Below, piece after piece: positions 8,257-15,720 of a stretch of 18,742 bases of DNA. Source of the DNA: an uncultured Actinomycetes bacterium (GTDB lineage Bacteria > Actinomycetota > Actinomycetes > Nanopelagicales > Nanopelagicaceae); assembly GCA_903839355.1 (NCBI GenBank), contig CAIMBV010000260.1:1-18742 (forward strand), given 5' to 3'. The stretch's first letter is position 1. Every line of letters begins with the position of its first letter. The position numbers and the translations under genes were made by a program. The notes under the pieces are model-generated. The model worked only from the letters and a program-made list of their open reading frames with translations. It was not told where the DNA came from and did not search any database.

Positions 8257-8634
8257 CTACTCTTCTTTGTAAATCACCACACTCTGCCCGGTGTGCTTCA
8301 CAAGCGCGCGAGGTGGGTTTGCAGCCATAAGTGCATCAACCTCGGTCCGCAATTTCGCGACCTCAAGGGCCATATTTGCCACAGCTGATTCCAACTCCAT
8401 AATCCTTTTGATTCCCGCAAGGTTGATACCATCCCCGACAAGTCGCTGGATATTGCGAAGTGAGGCAATGTCGCGCAAGGAGTAACGACGTCCTCTTCCG
8501 CTTGCTCGACCAGGTGATACCAACCCCATGCGATCGTATTGACGCAAAGTTTGCGGGTGCATTCCAGATAACTCTGCGGCCACGGAAATTACATAAACCG
8601 CTTGGTCATCATCTGGGTGTAGTTCTGGTGTCAT
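8257..8634 (-). CDS. hspR: HspR, MerR-family heat-shock repressor
   Basis: This DNA-binding repressor switches off the dnaK operon and works with DnaK as co-repressor in Streptomyces. It has 125 residues. A MerR-type winged helix-turn-helix lies at about 14-60: the segment VISVAAELSGMHPQTLRQYDRMGLV is typical of HspR, as is the basic GRGRRYS. A heptad-like stretch at about 78-105 should form the dimer helix. The gene overlaps the dnaJ stop by four bases (ATGA), so the two are translationally coupled. The matching HAIR operators are upstream of dnaK at 11988-12031, which closes an autoregulatory loop inside this window. Confidence 0.95.
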   Translation of the reverse strand: MTPELHPDDDQAVYVISVAAELSGMHPQTLRQYDRMGLVSPGRASGRGRRYSLRDIASLRNIQRLVGDGINLAGIKRIMELESAVANMALEVAKLRTEVDALMAANPPRALVKHTGQSVVIYKEE

Positions 8635-9545
8635 GCCCCGGCCCTCTCCTTGAGGTGGATACGTGGCGACTCTGCCTTGGTAAGTTCAGCAAATTCCTGC
8701 AACGCTCCTTTTGCCTTGCTATCTAAACGCTGCGGGACGTGGACTTCCACGGTTATGAGGAGGTCACCGGACTGGGAGTCCTTGGTTACCCCACGGCCTT
8801 TAACCCGCAGAACTTTTCCATTTTGAGTTCCTGGTGCTAAACGCACCGTCACATCTTCACCGCTCAAAGTGGGAACGGCGATATCAGCGCCAAGCGCCGC
8901 CTCAGTAAAGGTCACTGGAAGCGTCATCAATAAGTTGTTGCCGTCGCGGGTAAAGACCGGATGCTTTGTTACATGAATAATGATGAAAAGATCACCGGGG
9001 CCTGCGGGTCCAGTGGCTCCTCTTCCTTTGAGTTTGATTTTCCCACCATCTTTGATTCCGGCGGGTACACGCGTGGTGATGGTTTGATCACCAACACGCA
9101 GGGTTATCTCGCGACCAAAGATGGCATCACGAAATGAAATAGTTGTCTCGGTCTGTAAATCTTGACCGCGGCGAGGAGCTCGACTACCTCCGCCAAAGAG
9201 CGTTGAGAAAATGTCGTTTGAAGATCCGCCACCGAAGATATCTTCAAAGCCCGCTCCCGAAAATCCTGCGCCTTGGCTCTGTTGTCCTCCGCGTGGGACT
9301 CGGCCGGTTGTAAATGCATCGCGCATCTCTTGATATTCAGCGCGCTTCTTATCATCGGAGAGAACTTCATAAGCCTCGGAGACCTCTTTAAAGCGATCTT
9401 CTAATTTCTTATCACCCTTGGTCTTATCTGGGTGCAGATCTTTAGCCAATTTTCGATACGCCTTCTTAATTGCTGCGGCGTCATCATTTTTGGAGACGCC
9501 AAGGATCTTGTAGAGATCTTTCTCGTACAGATCCTTGGCGGCCAT
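8631..9545 (-). CDS. dnaJ: DnaJ-type co-chaperone lacking the zinc-finger domain (CbpA-like)
   Basis: This J-domain protein stimulates the DnaK ATPase and delivers clients. It has 304 residues. The J-domain covers about 9-75, with the essential HPD at 38-40. A Gly/Phe-rich linker runs from about 81 to 125, and two beta-sandwich substrate-binding domains follow (about 129-205 and 206-280). The cysteine-rich zinc-finger domain with four CxxCxGxG motifs, usual in DnaJ1 of actinobacterial dnaK operons, is completely absent, and the protein has no cysteine at all. It is therefore a class B (CbpA-like) protein in the place of classical DnaJ. It lies 57 bases after grpE and overlaps hspR by four bases. 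Confidence 0.94.
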   Translation of the reverse strand: MAAKDLYEKDLYKILGVSKNDDAAAIKKAYRKLAKDLHPDKTKGDKKLEDRFKEVSEAYEVLSDDKKRAEYQEMRDAFTTGRVPRGGQQSQGAGFSGAGFEDIFGGGSSNDIFSTLFGGGSRAPRRGQDLQTETTISFRDAIFGREITLRVGDQTITTRVPAGIKDGGKIKLKGRGATGPAGPGDLFIIIHVTKHPVFTRDGNNLLMTLPVTFTEAALGADIAVPTLSGEDVTVRLAPGTQNGKVLRVKGRGVTKDSQSGDLLITVEVHVPQRLDSKAKGALQEFAELTKAESPRIHLKERAGA

Positions 9546-9602
9546 TTAGTTCAACTTCTCTCTTTTTAATTTATCTAGTGCTCGTTGTATTTGCTAATTA
9601 AC

Positions 9603-10091
9603 TTACTCGGGATCCGTGACAATAACTTGTGCCGGGCGGAGAACTCTCTCCTTAAATTTATAACCTGGACGCAAGACCTTCGTGACTTGAGTTTCGGTTA
9701 CTTCAGATGATGTCTCGTGCATTAGCGCCTCATGAATATGCGGATCAAATGCCACGCCAGTATCAACAAACTTTGTGAGACCTAACTTTACCGTCGTGTT
9801 GGTAAGTTGATCAGCTACCGCCTTAAACCCGCCAGTTAACTCGCCATGCTCTTGTGCACGATCAATGTCATCTAGCGCGCCAAGCAGTTGAGAGAGAACA
9901 ATTCCTGTCACAACCTCAGCAGATTCAATGCGCTCTTTATCAACGCGCTTGCGGTAATTCTGGAAGTCGGCTTGCAGTCGTTGTAGATCGCTGGTGAGTA
10001 CAGCTACTGGATCAACTTCTGCTATCGCCTCAGCGACTGCGTCAGAGAGCGCTTGTTCAGCACTCTCTGCGCCAGTTGGCTCTTCAGTCAT
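9603..10091 (-). CDS. grpE: GrpE nucleotide exchange factor
   Basis: GrpE releases ADP from DnaK. The protein has 162 residues, on the short side. An acidic, probably disordered N-terminus (1-33) leads into a long helix (about 34-80, containing LQADFQNYRKRV) that should form the dimer coiled coil. The beta-wing domain carries the family marks FDPHIHEALMH (115-125) and VLRPGYKFKERVLRPAQVIV (139-158). The start ATG overlaps the dnaK stop by one base (TAATG), so translation is coupled. Confidence 0.96.
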   Translation of the reverse strand: MTEEPTGAESAEQALSDAVAEAIAEVDPVAVLTSDLQRLQADFQNYRKRVDKERIESAEVVTGIVLSQLLGALDDIDRAQEHGELTGGFKAVADQLTNTTVKLGLTKFVDTGVAFDPHIHEALMHETSSEVTETQVTKVLRPGYKFKERVLRPAQVIVTDPE

Positions 10092-11914
10092 TACTGCTCT
10101 TCTACAATCTCTGCATCCTCTACGCCATCATCAGCCTTTGGTGCCTCTGATGCAGATGCAGCGTTAGCTGCATAGAGAGATGCTCCGAGCTCTTGGCTCA
10201 GGGTTGAGACCTTCTCGGTAGCCGACTTAATTGCGCTCACATCGGTTCCCGCTAAGGCGCTCCTGAGTTCAACAAGAGCGCTTTCAACATCTGACTTCTT
10301 GGAGGCAGCATCACCTTGAGAGAGCTTCTCCTCGTTGTCCTTGATGAATTTTTCAGTCTGGTAGACCAAACTGTCACCAATATTGCGAGTCTCAGCCTCA
10401 TCACGACGCTGCTTATCTTCCTCAGCGTGTGCCTCGGCATCTTTCACCATGCGATCGATCTCTTCCTTAGAGAGAGATGATCCACCACTAATGGTGATCT
10501 TCTGCTCTTTACCGGTTCCCAGATCCTTTGCAGCAACGTGCAAAATGCCGTTGGCATCGATATCGAAGGTGACTTCAATTTGTGGAATTCCACGTGGGGC
10601 TGGTGCGATTCCAGTGAGTTCGAACATTCCTAGTCGCTTATTAGCGCTAGCAATTTCGCGCTCACCTTGGAAAACCTGAATTTGTACAGCAGGCTGATTG
10701 TCGTCAGCTGTTGTGAAAATTTCAGATCGCTTCGTTGGGATGGTGGTGTTCTTCTCGATCAACTTTGTCATTACGCCACCCTTGGTTTCGATACCAAGAG
10801 ATAGAGGAGTGACATCGAGGAGAAGGATGTCCTTTACATCTCCCTTAAGCACACCAGCTTGTAGTGCTGCACCAACGGCAACAACCTCATCAGGGTTAAC
10901 ACCCTTGTTAGGTTCTTTCCCACCGGTGAGCTCACGAACCAAATCAACGACGGCTGGCATGCGGGTTGATCCACCAACGAGTACAACGTGATCAATGTCA
11001 GCGATTGGAATTCCAGCATCCTTAAGTACGGTCTGGAATGGTCCCTTGCATCGTGCAAGAAGATCTGCAGTCATGCTCTGGAACTGTGCTCGAGTAATTG
11101 TCTCATCCAAGAAGAGTGGATTCTTCTCTGCATCGACAGTGATGTATGGCAGGTTGATTGATGTTTGAGCAGAAGATGAGAGTTCGATCTTCGCCTTCTC
11201 GGCAGCTTCGCGAACGCGCTGCATTGCCATCTTGTCCTTTGTAAGGTCGATGCCGTTTGCCTTCTTAAATGTGGCAACGAGGTGATCGATTAGGGCTTGA
11301 TCCCAGTCATCTCCACCGAGGTGGTTATCTCCGTTGGTTGCCTTAACCTCAATAACGCCTTCTCCCATTTCAAGGAGTGATACGTCGAAGGTTCCACCGC
11401 CAAGGTCGAAGACCAAGATTGTCTGCTCCTTATCGCCCTTATCAAAACCATATGCAAAAGCTGCAGCGGTTGGCTCGTTGACGATACGCAAGACATTAAG
11501 TCCGGCGATCTCTCCAGCCTCCTTGGTCGCCTGGCGCTGTGCATCATCGAAGTAAGCAGGTACGGTGATGACAGCATCAGAGACGGTGTCACCGAGATAA
11601 GACTCGGCATCGCGCTTTAGCTTCATCAAAATACGTGCTGAAATCTCTTGTGGGGTGTACTTCTTGCCATCTATCTCTTTGGTCCACGACGTCCCCATAT
11701 GGCGTTTTACGGAACGGATCGTCCGATCCACATTTGTGACAGATTGACGTTTTGCCACCTCTCCGACCAAAACCTCGCCATTTTTAGCGAAGGCAACGAT
11801 CGACGGGGTTGTTCGGGCACCTTCAGCGTTGGCAATAACGGTGGGTTCGCCACCCTCCAGCACGCTCACACAGCTATTTGTTGTTCCCAAATCAATTCCT
11901 ACGGCTCTAGCCAT
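10091..11914 (-). CDS. dnaK: DnaK (Hsp70) chaperone
   Basis: This ATP-driven chaperone has 607 residues. The nucleotide-binding domain (about 1-360) shows [11 protein letters not shown] (6-16), the second phosphate loop [10 protein letters not shown] (169-178) and the adenosine motif VGGSTRMP (313-320). The interdomain linker is DILLLDVTP (362-370), followed by the substrate-binding domain and a helical lid. It ends in an acidic tail (DAEIVEEQ). It has the short loop after residue 80 typical of Gram-positive DnaK. The ATG at 11914 has a strong ribosome site, GAGGGAG at 11921-11927. It is the first gene of dnaK-grpE-dnaJ-hspR-pyrE, driven by the promoter at 11979-12007. Confidence 0.99.
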   Translation of the reverse strand: MARAVGIDLGTTNSCVSVLEGGEPTVIANAEGARTTPSIVAFAKNGEVLVGEVAKRQSVTNVDRTIRSVKRHMGTSWTKEIDGKKYTPQEISARILMKLKRDAESYLGDTVSDAVITVPAYFDDAQRQATKEAGEIAGLNVLRIVNEPTAAAFAYGFDKGDKEQTILVFDLGGGTFDVSLLEMGEGVIEVKATNGDNHLGGDDWDQALIDHLVATFKKANGIDLTKDKMAMQRVREAAEKAKIELSSSAQTSINLPYITVDAEKNPLFLDETITRAQFQSMTADLLARCKGPFQTVLKDAGIPIADIDHVVLVGGSTRMPAVVDLVRELTGGKEPNKGVNPDEVVAVGAALQAGVLKGDVKDILLLDVTPLSLGIETKGGVMTKLIEKNTTIPTKRSEIFTTADDNQPAVQIQVFQGEREIASANKRLGMFELTGIAPAPRGIPQIEVTFDIDANGILHVAAKDLGTGKEQKITISGGSSLSKEEIDRMVKDAEAHAEEDKQRRDEAETRNIGDSLVYQTEKFIKDNEEKLSQGDAASKKSDVESALVELRSALAGTDVSAIKSATEKVSTLSQELGASLYAANAASASEAPKADDGVEDAEIVEEQ

Positions 11915-11933
11915 TTATATCTCCCTCTCATAC

Positions 11934-11947
11934 GCCCCCGAGGGGGC
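11934..11947 (-). other. GC-rich hairpin in the dnaK 5' leader
   Basis: GCCCCC (11934-11939) and GGGGGC (11942-11947) form a perfect inverted repeat separated by two bases, ending six bases before the dnaK ribosome site. With transcription starting near 11972 this sits in a leader of about 58 bases. The stem is too GC-rich to melt in a normal heat-shock range, so mRNA protection or insulation of the ribosome site is more likely than a thermometer. Confidence 0.5.
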
Positions 11948-11978
11948 TCCCGCCCGTTTTACGTCTGGGCCTGACAGA

Positions 11979-12007
11979 ATTCTCGCCCTTGAGTCGTTGC
12001 CTGTCAA
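11979..12007 (-). promoter_or_regulatory. Promoter of the dnaK operon (vegetative sigma type)
   Basis: On the minus strand a perfect -35 TTGACA (12007-12002) is followed after exactly 17 bases by GAGAAT (11984-11979) as the -10. The predicted start is near 11972. A HAIR-like element overlaps the -35 and spacer, and the better one lies directly upstream, so repressor binding would block polymerase. Confidence 0.75.
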
Positions 12008-12008
12008 A
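11988..12008. promoter_or_regulatory. Second, half-degenerate HAIR-like operator
   Basis: CTTGAGT (11988-11994) is a perfect left HAIR half-site. After seven bases comes TGTCAAA, which matches the right half ACTCAAG at 4 of 7 positions. It overlaps the -35 hexamer and spacer of the dnaK promoter. Its centre is 23 bases from that of the upstream HAIR element. Confidence 0.55.
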
Positions 12009-12010
12009 AG

Positions 12011-12031
12011 ATTGAGTCGACGCGGCTCAAG
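12011..12031. promoter_or_regulatory. HAIR operator for HspR
   Basis: ATTGAGT (12011-12017), seven bases, then GCTCAAG (12025-12031) matches the HspR consensus CTTGAGT-N7-ACTCAAG at 12 of 14 positions. It sits 3 bases upstream of the dnaK -35 hexamer. HspR is encoded by the fourth gene of the operon. Confidence 0.8.
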
Positions 12032-12117
12032 TTATGAGTTGATCAGGTAACAGGGTGGAGAGAAGGTTTATTCCCGCCATCTTCCTTATTCAGGCGTCTC
12101 TTTCCGATCTGCTCTAA

Positions 12118-12151
12118 CCTTCGGCTACCTACACCACCCGCCCGAAGGGAG
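12118..12151 (+). promoter_or_regulatory. Possible hairpin covering the ribosome site of the alpha/beta hydrolase
   Basis: CCTTCGG (12118-12124) and CCGAAGG (12142-12148) are perfect 7-base inverted arms with a 17-base loop. The right arm covers the first half of the ribosome site AAGGGAG (12145-12151) of the gene starting at 12159. If transcription starts upstream of 12118, the fold would limit translation. No promoter for this gene is clear. Confidence 0.4.
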
Positions 12152-12158
12152 AGATTTC

Positions 12159-13097
12159 ATGGGGGAGCTCGATCCTGAGGTTGCAGCCTTTTTAACTGAC
12201 TTTACTCAAACTCCCGGAACTCCTCTCTCACAGACCACGCCCCAAATCTTTCGTAGTGAGGCATATCAGTGGAAAAAGTACCAAGGAGAACCCGCACCGG
12301 TTGAGAAGGTTCTTCATGAGTTTGTTATTACCCCTACCGCCGATATCCCAATTCGAATTTACATTCCTAAAACTGCAAGCATAAAGCCGCTGCGAGCGCT
12401 GATTTTCTTACATGGCAGTGGGTGGACGTCCAACAATATTGAACTAGCAGATACGCCTCATCGCCTACTTGCCCAATTGAGTGAAACAGTTGTTATCGCA
12501 CCTAACTATCAAAAGTCACCTGAGCATCGCTTCCCGATTCCACTACAAGATTCTTTAGCCACTCTCGTTTGGGTGCAGAAAAACGCTGAGCGGTTGGGAG
12601 TTGCTCCCGCTCGAATCGGTATTGGAGGTGATAGCGCAGGAGGCAACCTTGCTGCAGCTGTCTCCCTCTACACAATAGATAATGGTCTTACTGCTCCTGC
12701 ATTTCAGATACTTCTCTATCCGGTCCTCGATGTATTTAACGAATACGAAAGTGCTTCAACATACGCATCCGGTTACCTATTGGAAAGGGAAGCCATGGAT
12801 TGGTTTACTACTAACTATCTTGGCGACGAGGGGGACCGTTCGCATCCATACGTATCGCCATACCTCTCGGGATCGATAAAAAATTTGCCACCAACATTGA
12901 TTCAAACTGCTGAGTACGATCCCTTGCGCGATCAAGGTAGCGCATTTGCCAAGAAGGCAGCGGAACTCGGGGTTAACGTTAAGTACACCTGCTTTCCAGG
13001 GCAGATACACGCCTTTCTTTGGATGAGTGGTTGGGTCTCACAAACTCAGAAATCGGTCTTAGAAATTAAGGAGTGGTTGGATCTAAATAATTTTTAA
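12159..13097 (+). CDS. Alpha/beta hydrolase, hormone-sensitive-lipase-like (fold-3) esterase
   Basis: This is a probable carboxylesterase acting on short acyl esters; the true substrate is unknown. The 312-residue protein has no signal peptide and should be cytosolic. The oxyanion-hole motif is HGSGW (85-89), a variant of the usual HGGGW. The nucleophile is Ser159 in GDSAGG, and the other triad members are probably Asp254 (EYDPLRD) and His284 (QIHAF). The segment APNYQKSPEHRFP (114-126) is typical of the family. The ATG has a good ribosome site at 12145-12151, part of which can be masked by a hairpin. It diverges from dnaK and shares its control region, and its stop lies 15 bases from that of the convergent lactate dehydrogenase-like gene. 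Confidence 0.9.
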   Translation: MGELDPEVAAFLTDFTQTPGTPLSQTTPQIFRSEAYQWKKYQGEPAPVEKVLHEFVITPTADIPIRIYIPKTASIKPLRALIFLHGSGWTSNNIELADTPHRLLAQLSETVVIAPNYQKSPEHRFPIPLQDSLATLVWVQKNAERLGVAPARIGIGGDSAGGNLAAAVSLYTIDNGLTAPAFQILLYPVLDVFNEYESASTYASGYLLEREAMDWFTTNYLGDEGDRSHPYVSPYLSGSIKNLPPTLIQTAEYDPLRDQGSAFAKKAAELGVNVKYTCFPGQIHAFLWMSGWVSQTQKSVLEIKEWLDLNNF

Positions 13098-13112
13098 TGA
13101 AACTGATTTGGG

Positions 13113-14366
13113 TTATTGAGGTAATTTTCCTAGTCCGGCATGAGTAGCCAACAGTTTGACGTGTTTCGGTTCCAACTCTTCTAGCGTTTTTACACCTAAT
13201 AGTTTCATGGTGCGCGTCATCTGATCTCGCAAGATGGTAAGAGCCCGCTCTACGCCCTCCTGTCCACCTGCCATCAACCCATATAAATATGCTCGACCGA
13301 TATATGTGAACTGCGCACCAAGTGCGATCGCCGCCACAATGTCGCCGCCATGCATAATGCCTGTATCGAGGTGAACTTCAAGATCACCTTTCAGCTCCCG
13401 CTTCACATCGACAAGTAAATGTAGAGGAGCGATCGCTCGATCTAATTGCCTGCCACCGTGATTTGAAAGAATGATGGCATCAACCCCGAATTTGGCGCAG
13501 CGCTTCGCATCTTCCACGTTTTGAATTCCTTTAATTGTGAGAGTTCCATCCCACTGTTCACGTACCCACTTGAGATCCTCAAAAGTCATCGTCGGGTCAA
13601 ACATATAGTCCAATAGCTCTCCAACCGTGCCGTTCCAACTCGACATGGATGCAAATTCAAGTGGGGCTGTTGTCAAGAAATTCCAAACCCACTCAGGCCG
13701 GGGAATCGCATTTATAAGTGTTTTGGCGCTCAATTTAGGAGGGACCGTTAGTCCATTTCGACTATCCCGCAATCGCGCTCCTGAAACAGGTACGTCAACC
13801 GTAAGAACAAGGTTCTTGACCCCCGCACTCTTTGCTCGTTCAACTAAGGCCATGCTCGCTTCACGATCTTTCCACATATAAAGTTGAAACCAATTTTCAC
13901 CATGGGGGGCAGCCGCAACAACCTTCTCAATTGAGGTCGTGCCAAGAGTCGACAAGGTGAATGGAATGTCGAAGCGAGCAGCTGCCTTGGCTCCAGCTCT
14001 CTCACCTTCGGACTGCATCATGCGAGTGAAACCAGTGGGAGCAATACCAACAGGCATTCCAAAAGTTCTTCCTAGCGTCTGCCTGCTCAAATTAACCGCA
14101 GAGACATCTTGCAAAATGTTAGGCACAAAGGAGAGATCTAGAAAGGCTTGCCGCGCTCGACGGAGACTCGCCTCTGTTTCAGCCGCGCCATCTGTGTAAT
14201 CAAATGGTCCTTGAGGGGTGCGCCTCTTTGCGATCTCACGTAGATCCCAGATGTCAAGAGCGCGCTCTAGGCGGCGTTGCTTTCGATGAATGGTGGGAAG
14301 TTGAAATTTAAGAAGTGGAGCTAAATCTTTCGGATTTGGAAACTGACGATCTATGTTGTCCGGCAC
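13113..14366 (-). CDS. lldD: FMN-dependent alpha-hydroxy acid dehydrogenase, L-lactate dehydrogenase-like
   Basis: This TIM-barrel flavoenzyme should oxidise an L-2-hydroxy acid, most likely L-lactate to pyruvate. It has 417 residues. Recognisable sites are GIAPTGF (107-113), the flavin lysine in TIKG (Lys279), and the active-site SNHGGRQLD with catalytic His303 and substrate-binding Arg306. LDTGI with Asp334 and GRAYLYGL with Arg358 follow. The position that is arginine in glycolate oxidase (DGGVRRG) is methionine here (DTGIMHG); I recall the same in actinobacterial LldD2, so it is probably a subfamily trait. The start is a GTG at 14366 with AGGAAAGG at 14373-14380. It follows the rhamnose mutarotase by 23 bases and should be the last gene of the sugar operon, which suggests use on lactate made from lactaldehyde. 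Glycolate or another hydroxy acid cannot be ruled out. Confidence 0.88.
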   Translation of the reverse strand: MPDNIDRQFPNPKDLAPLLKFQLPTIHRKQRRLERALDIWDLREIAKRRTPQGPFDYTDGAAETEASLRRARQAFLDLSFVPNILQDVSAVNLSRQTLGRTFGMPVGIAPTGFTRMMQSEGERAGAKAAARFDIPFTLSTLGTTSIEKVVAAAPHGENWFQLYMWKDREASMALVERAKSAGVKNLVLTVDVPVSGARLRDSRNGLTVPPKLSAKTLINAIPRPEWVWNFLTTAPLEFASMSSWNGTVGELLDYMFDPTMTFEDLKWVREQWDGTLTIKGIQNVEDAKRCAKFGVDAIILSNHGGRQLDRAIAPLHLLVDVKRELKGDLEVHLDTGIMHGGDIVAAIALGAQFTYIGRAYLYGLMAGGQEGVERALTILRDQMTRTMKLLGVKTLEELEPKHVKLLATHAGLGKLPQ

Positions 14367-14389
14367 AATTAACCTTTCCTAAGTTAAAA

Positions 14390-14713
14390 CTAGGGCAAAT
14401 AAAAAATATGCTCTAGTGGGACGATGGCACCATCTGGTGCGCCGCCATCTAAACCAAGAAAGAACTTCGCCATTGAAGCCTGCCATTTGGCATTTATATC
14501 TGTCTCATTCATCAATCTCACACACTCATCAAAGTCTTCACACTCTAGGTAGCCAATCAACACCCCGTGTGGATCTAGAAAGAGTGAGTAGTTTTTCCAA
14601 CCGGATTTTGTGAGCGCTTCCAACATCTCTGGCCAGACGGCTGCATGTCGTTCCTTGTATTCGGCGGCATGAATCGGATTGATTCGTAATTGAAAACAGA
14701 TTCTTTGAGTCAC
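14390..14713 (-). CDS. rhaM: L-rhamnose mutarotase (RhaM/RhaU family)
   Basis: This small enzyme interconverts the alpha and beta anomers of L-rhamnose. It has 107 residues, the normal size for a single ferredoxin-like domain. The family core is seen as YKERHAAVWPEML (19-31), with His23 at the catalytic position and Tyr19 nearby. NYSLFLD follows (41-47), and the C-terminus is the characteristic FYLP. The start GTG overlaps the stop of the upstream permease (GTGA). It is the best clue to the substrate of the neighbouring ABC importer. The family also contains members acting on other deoxysugars such as L-fucose, so the sugar is inferred. Confidence 0.9.
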   Translation of the reverse strand: MTQRICFQLRINPIHAAEYKERHAAVWPEMLEALTKSGWKNYSLFLDPHGVLIGYLECEDFDECVRLMNETDINAKWQASMAKFFLGLDGGAPDGAIVPLEHIFYLP

Positions 14714-15720
14714 TGTGTTCCGACCACCTTTCGCCTTTGAAGTTTTCGTTTAGTGCCGCTAAAACTCTGCGTTAAATTCGGAAGCAGAACGCTCACGAGT
14801 AAGAGACAGCCAGTCACAATATTTTGAGCTTGTGCTGAGACATTAATTGCAGTTAATGATGCCTGCAGACTTCCAAAGACACATACCGCGAGCACGACCC
14901 CAATTATCGTTCCCCTACCTCCAAAGATTGAGATTCCGCCAAAGAGCGCGATTGCGACGACATTGAGTTCCAATCCCAACCCGGTATCAGATGCGGAACT
15001 CGATTGTTGGAAGGTGTAGAGAAGTCCAGCAAAGGCAGAAATTAGACCTGAGACTACATAAAGGCTGAACTTTATGCGCTTGACCCGGATGCCCGAGAAA
15101 AAGGCAGTTTCTGGTTGGAGCCCAATCGCAAAGATGGATCGCCCCAAGGCGGTGGAGTGGAGGATGACTCCGAAAACGAGGGCCAGAACGATAAATATCG
15201 CAAAATCCCAAGCAAGGTGGGTGTGGGCTATTGGCAGACTCAACTTAGTGAAACTCACCGGAAAGCCTTGTGCTGTATTACTTCCGAGCACGATGAGCGC
15301 AATTCCTCTATATAGAGTCAAGGTGCCGATGGTCACCGCAATTGAAGGTAGCCCAAGAATCGTTATGAGCGCGCCGTTCAAAGCGCCGCCTAAAATTCCG
15401 ACGATCAGACAGATGCCCATTGCCAACCAAATATTCCATCCATGGATGAAGAGGTAACCCAACAGGCTTGCAGATAAACCGAGCATTGATGCCACAGATA
15501 GATCGATCTCACCGGTGATAATGATGAGGGTCATAGGAAGAGCCATGATGGCAATCTCACCAAAGTTCAGCCCAGCAAAGAAAAAGGTTTGCCACCCTAA
15601 GAAATACTTAGATTCGTTCGCCCCAAAGATCAACGTTGCAATCAAGAGCAAAACTAATCCAAATTCCCATCGCACCAATGTGCGACTGCGGCCGCTCAAA
15701 AGCGTTTTTAGATTACTCAT
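14710..15720 (-). CDS. Sugar ABC transporter permease, second subunit
   Basis: This is an integral membrane subunit of a ribose/rhamnose-type importer, with 336 residues and about 8-10 hydrophobic segments. A conserved region reads LPMTLIIITGEIDLSVASMLGLSA (about 61-84). The loop motif GGISIFGGRGT (261-271) is typical of the RbsC-like permease family. A basic C-terminal tail (KRKLQRRK) should lie in the cytoplasm. It begins directly after the stop of the first permease (TAAATG) and its own stop overlaps rhaM, so all three are translated together. In rhizobial naming it would be RhaP or RhaQ; I cannot tell which. Confidence 0.92.
   Translation of the reverse strand: MSNLKTLLSGRSRTLVRWEFGLVLLLIATLIFGANESKYFLGWQTFFFAGLNFGEIAIMALPMTLIIITGEIDLSVASMLGLSASLLGYLFIHGWNIWLAMGICLIVGILGGALNGALITILGLPSIAVTIGTLTLYRGIALIVLGSNTAQGFPVSFTKLSLPIAHTHLAWDFAIFIVLALVFGVILHSTALGRSIFAIGLQPETAFFSGIRVKRIKFSLYVVSGLISAFAGLLYTFQQSSSASDTGLGLELNVVAIALFGGISIFGGRGTIIGVVLAVCVFGSLQASLTAINVSAQAQNIVTGCLLLVSVLLPNLTQSFSGTKRKLQRRKVVGTQ

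Noticed and set aside
11934..11947. dnaK leader hairpin as an RNA thermometer
   Set aside because: Six consecutive G-C pairs would not melt over a physiological heat-shock range, and the ribosome site is outside the stem.
13327..13386. Loss of an FMN-binding arginine (DTGIMHG in place of DGGVRRG) as a sign of an inactive enzyme
   Set aside because: The catalytic His, Arg, Lys and Asp are all present, and I recall the same substitution in actinobacterial LldD2 proteins, so it is probably a subfamily trait.
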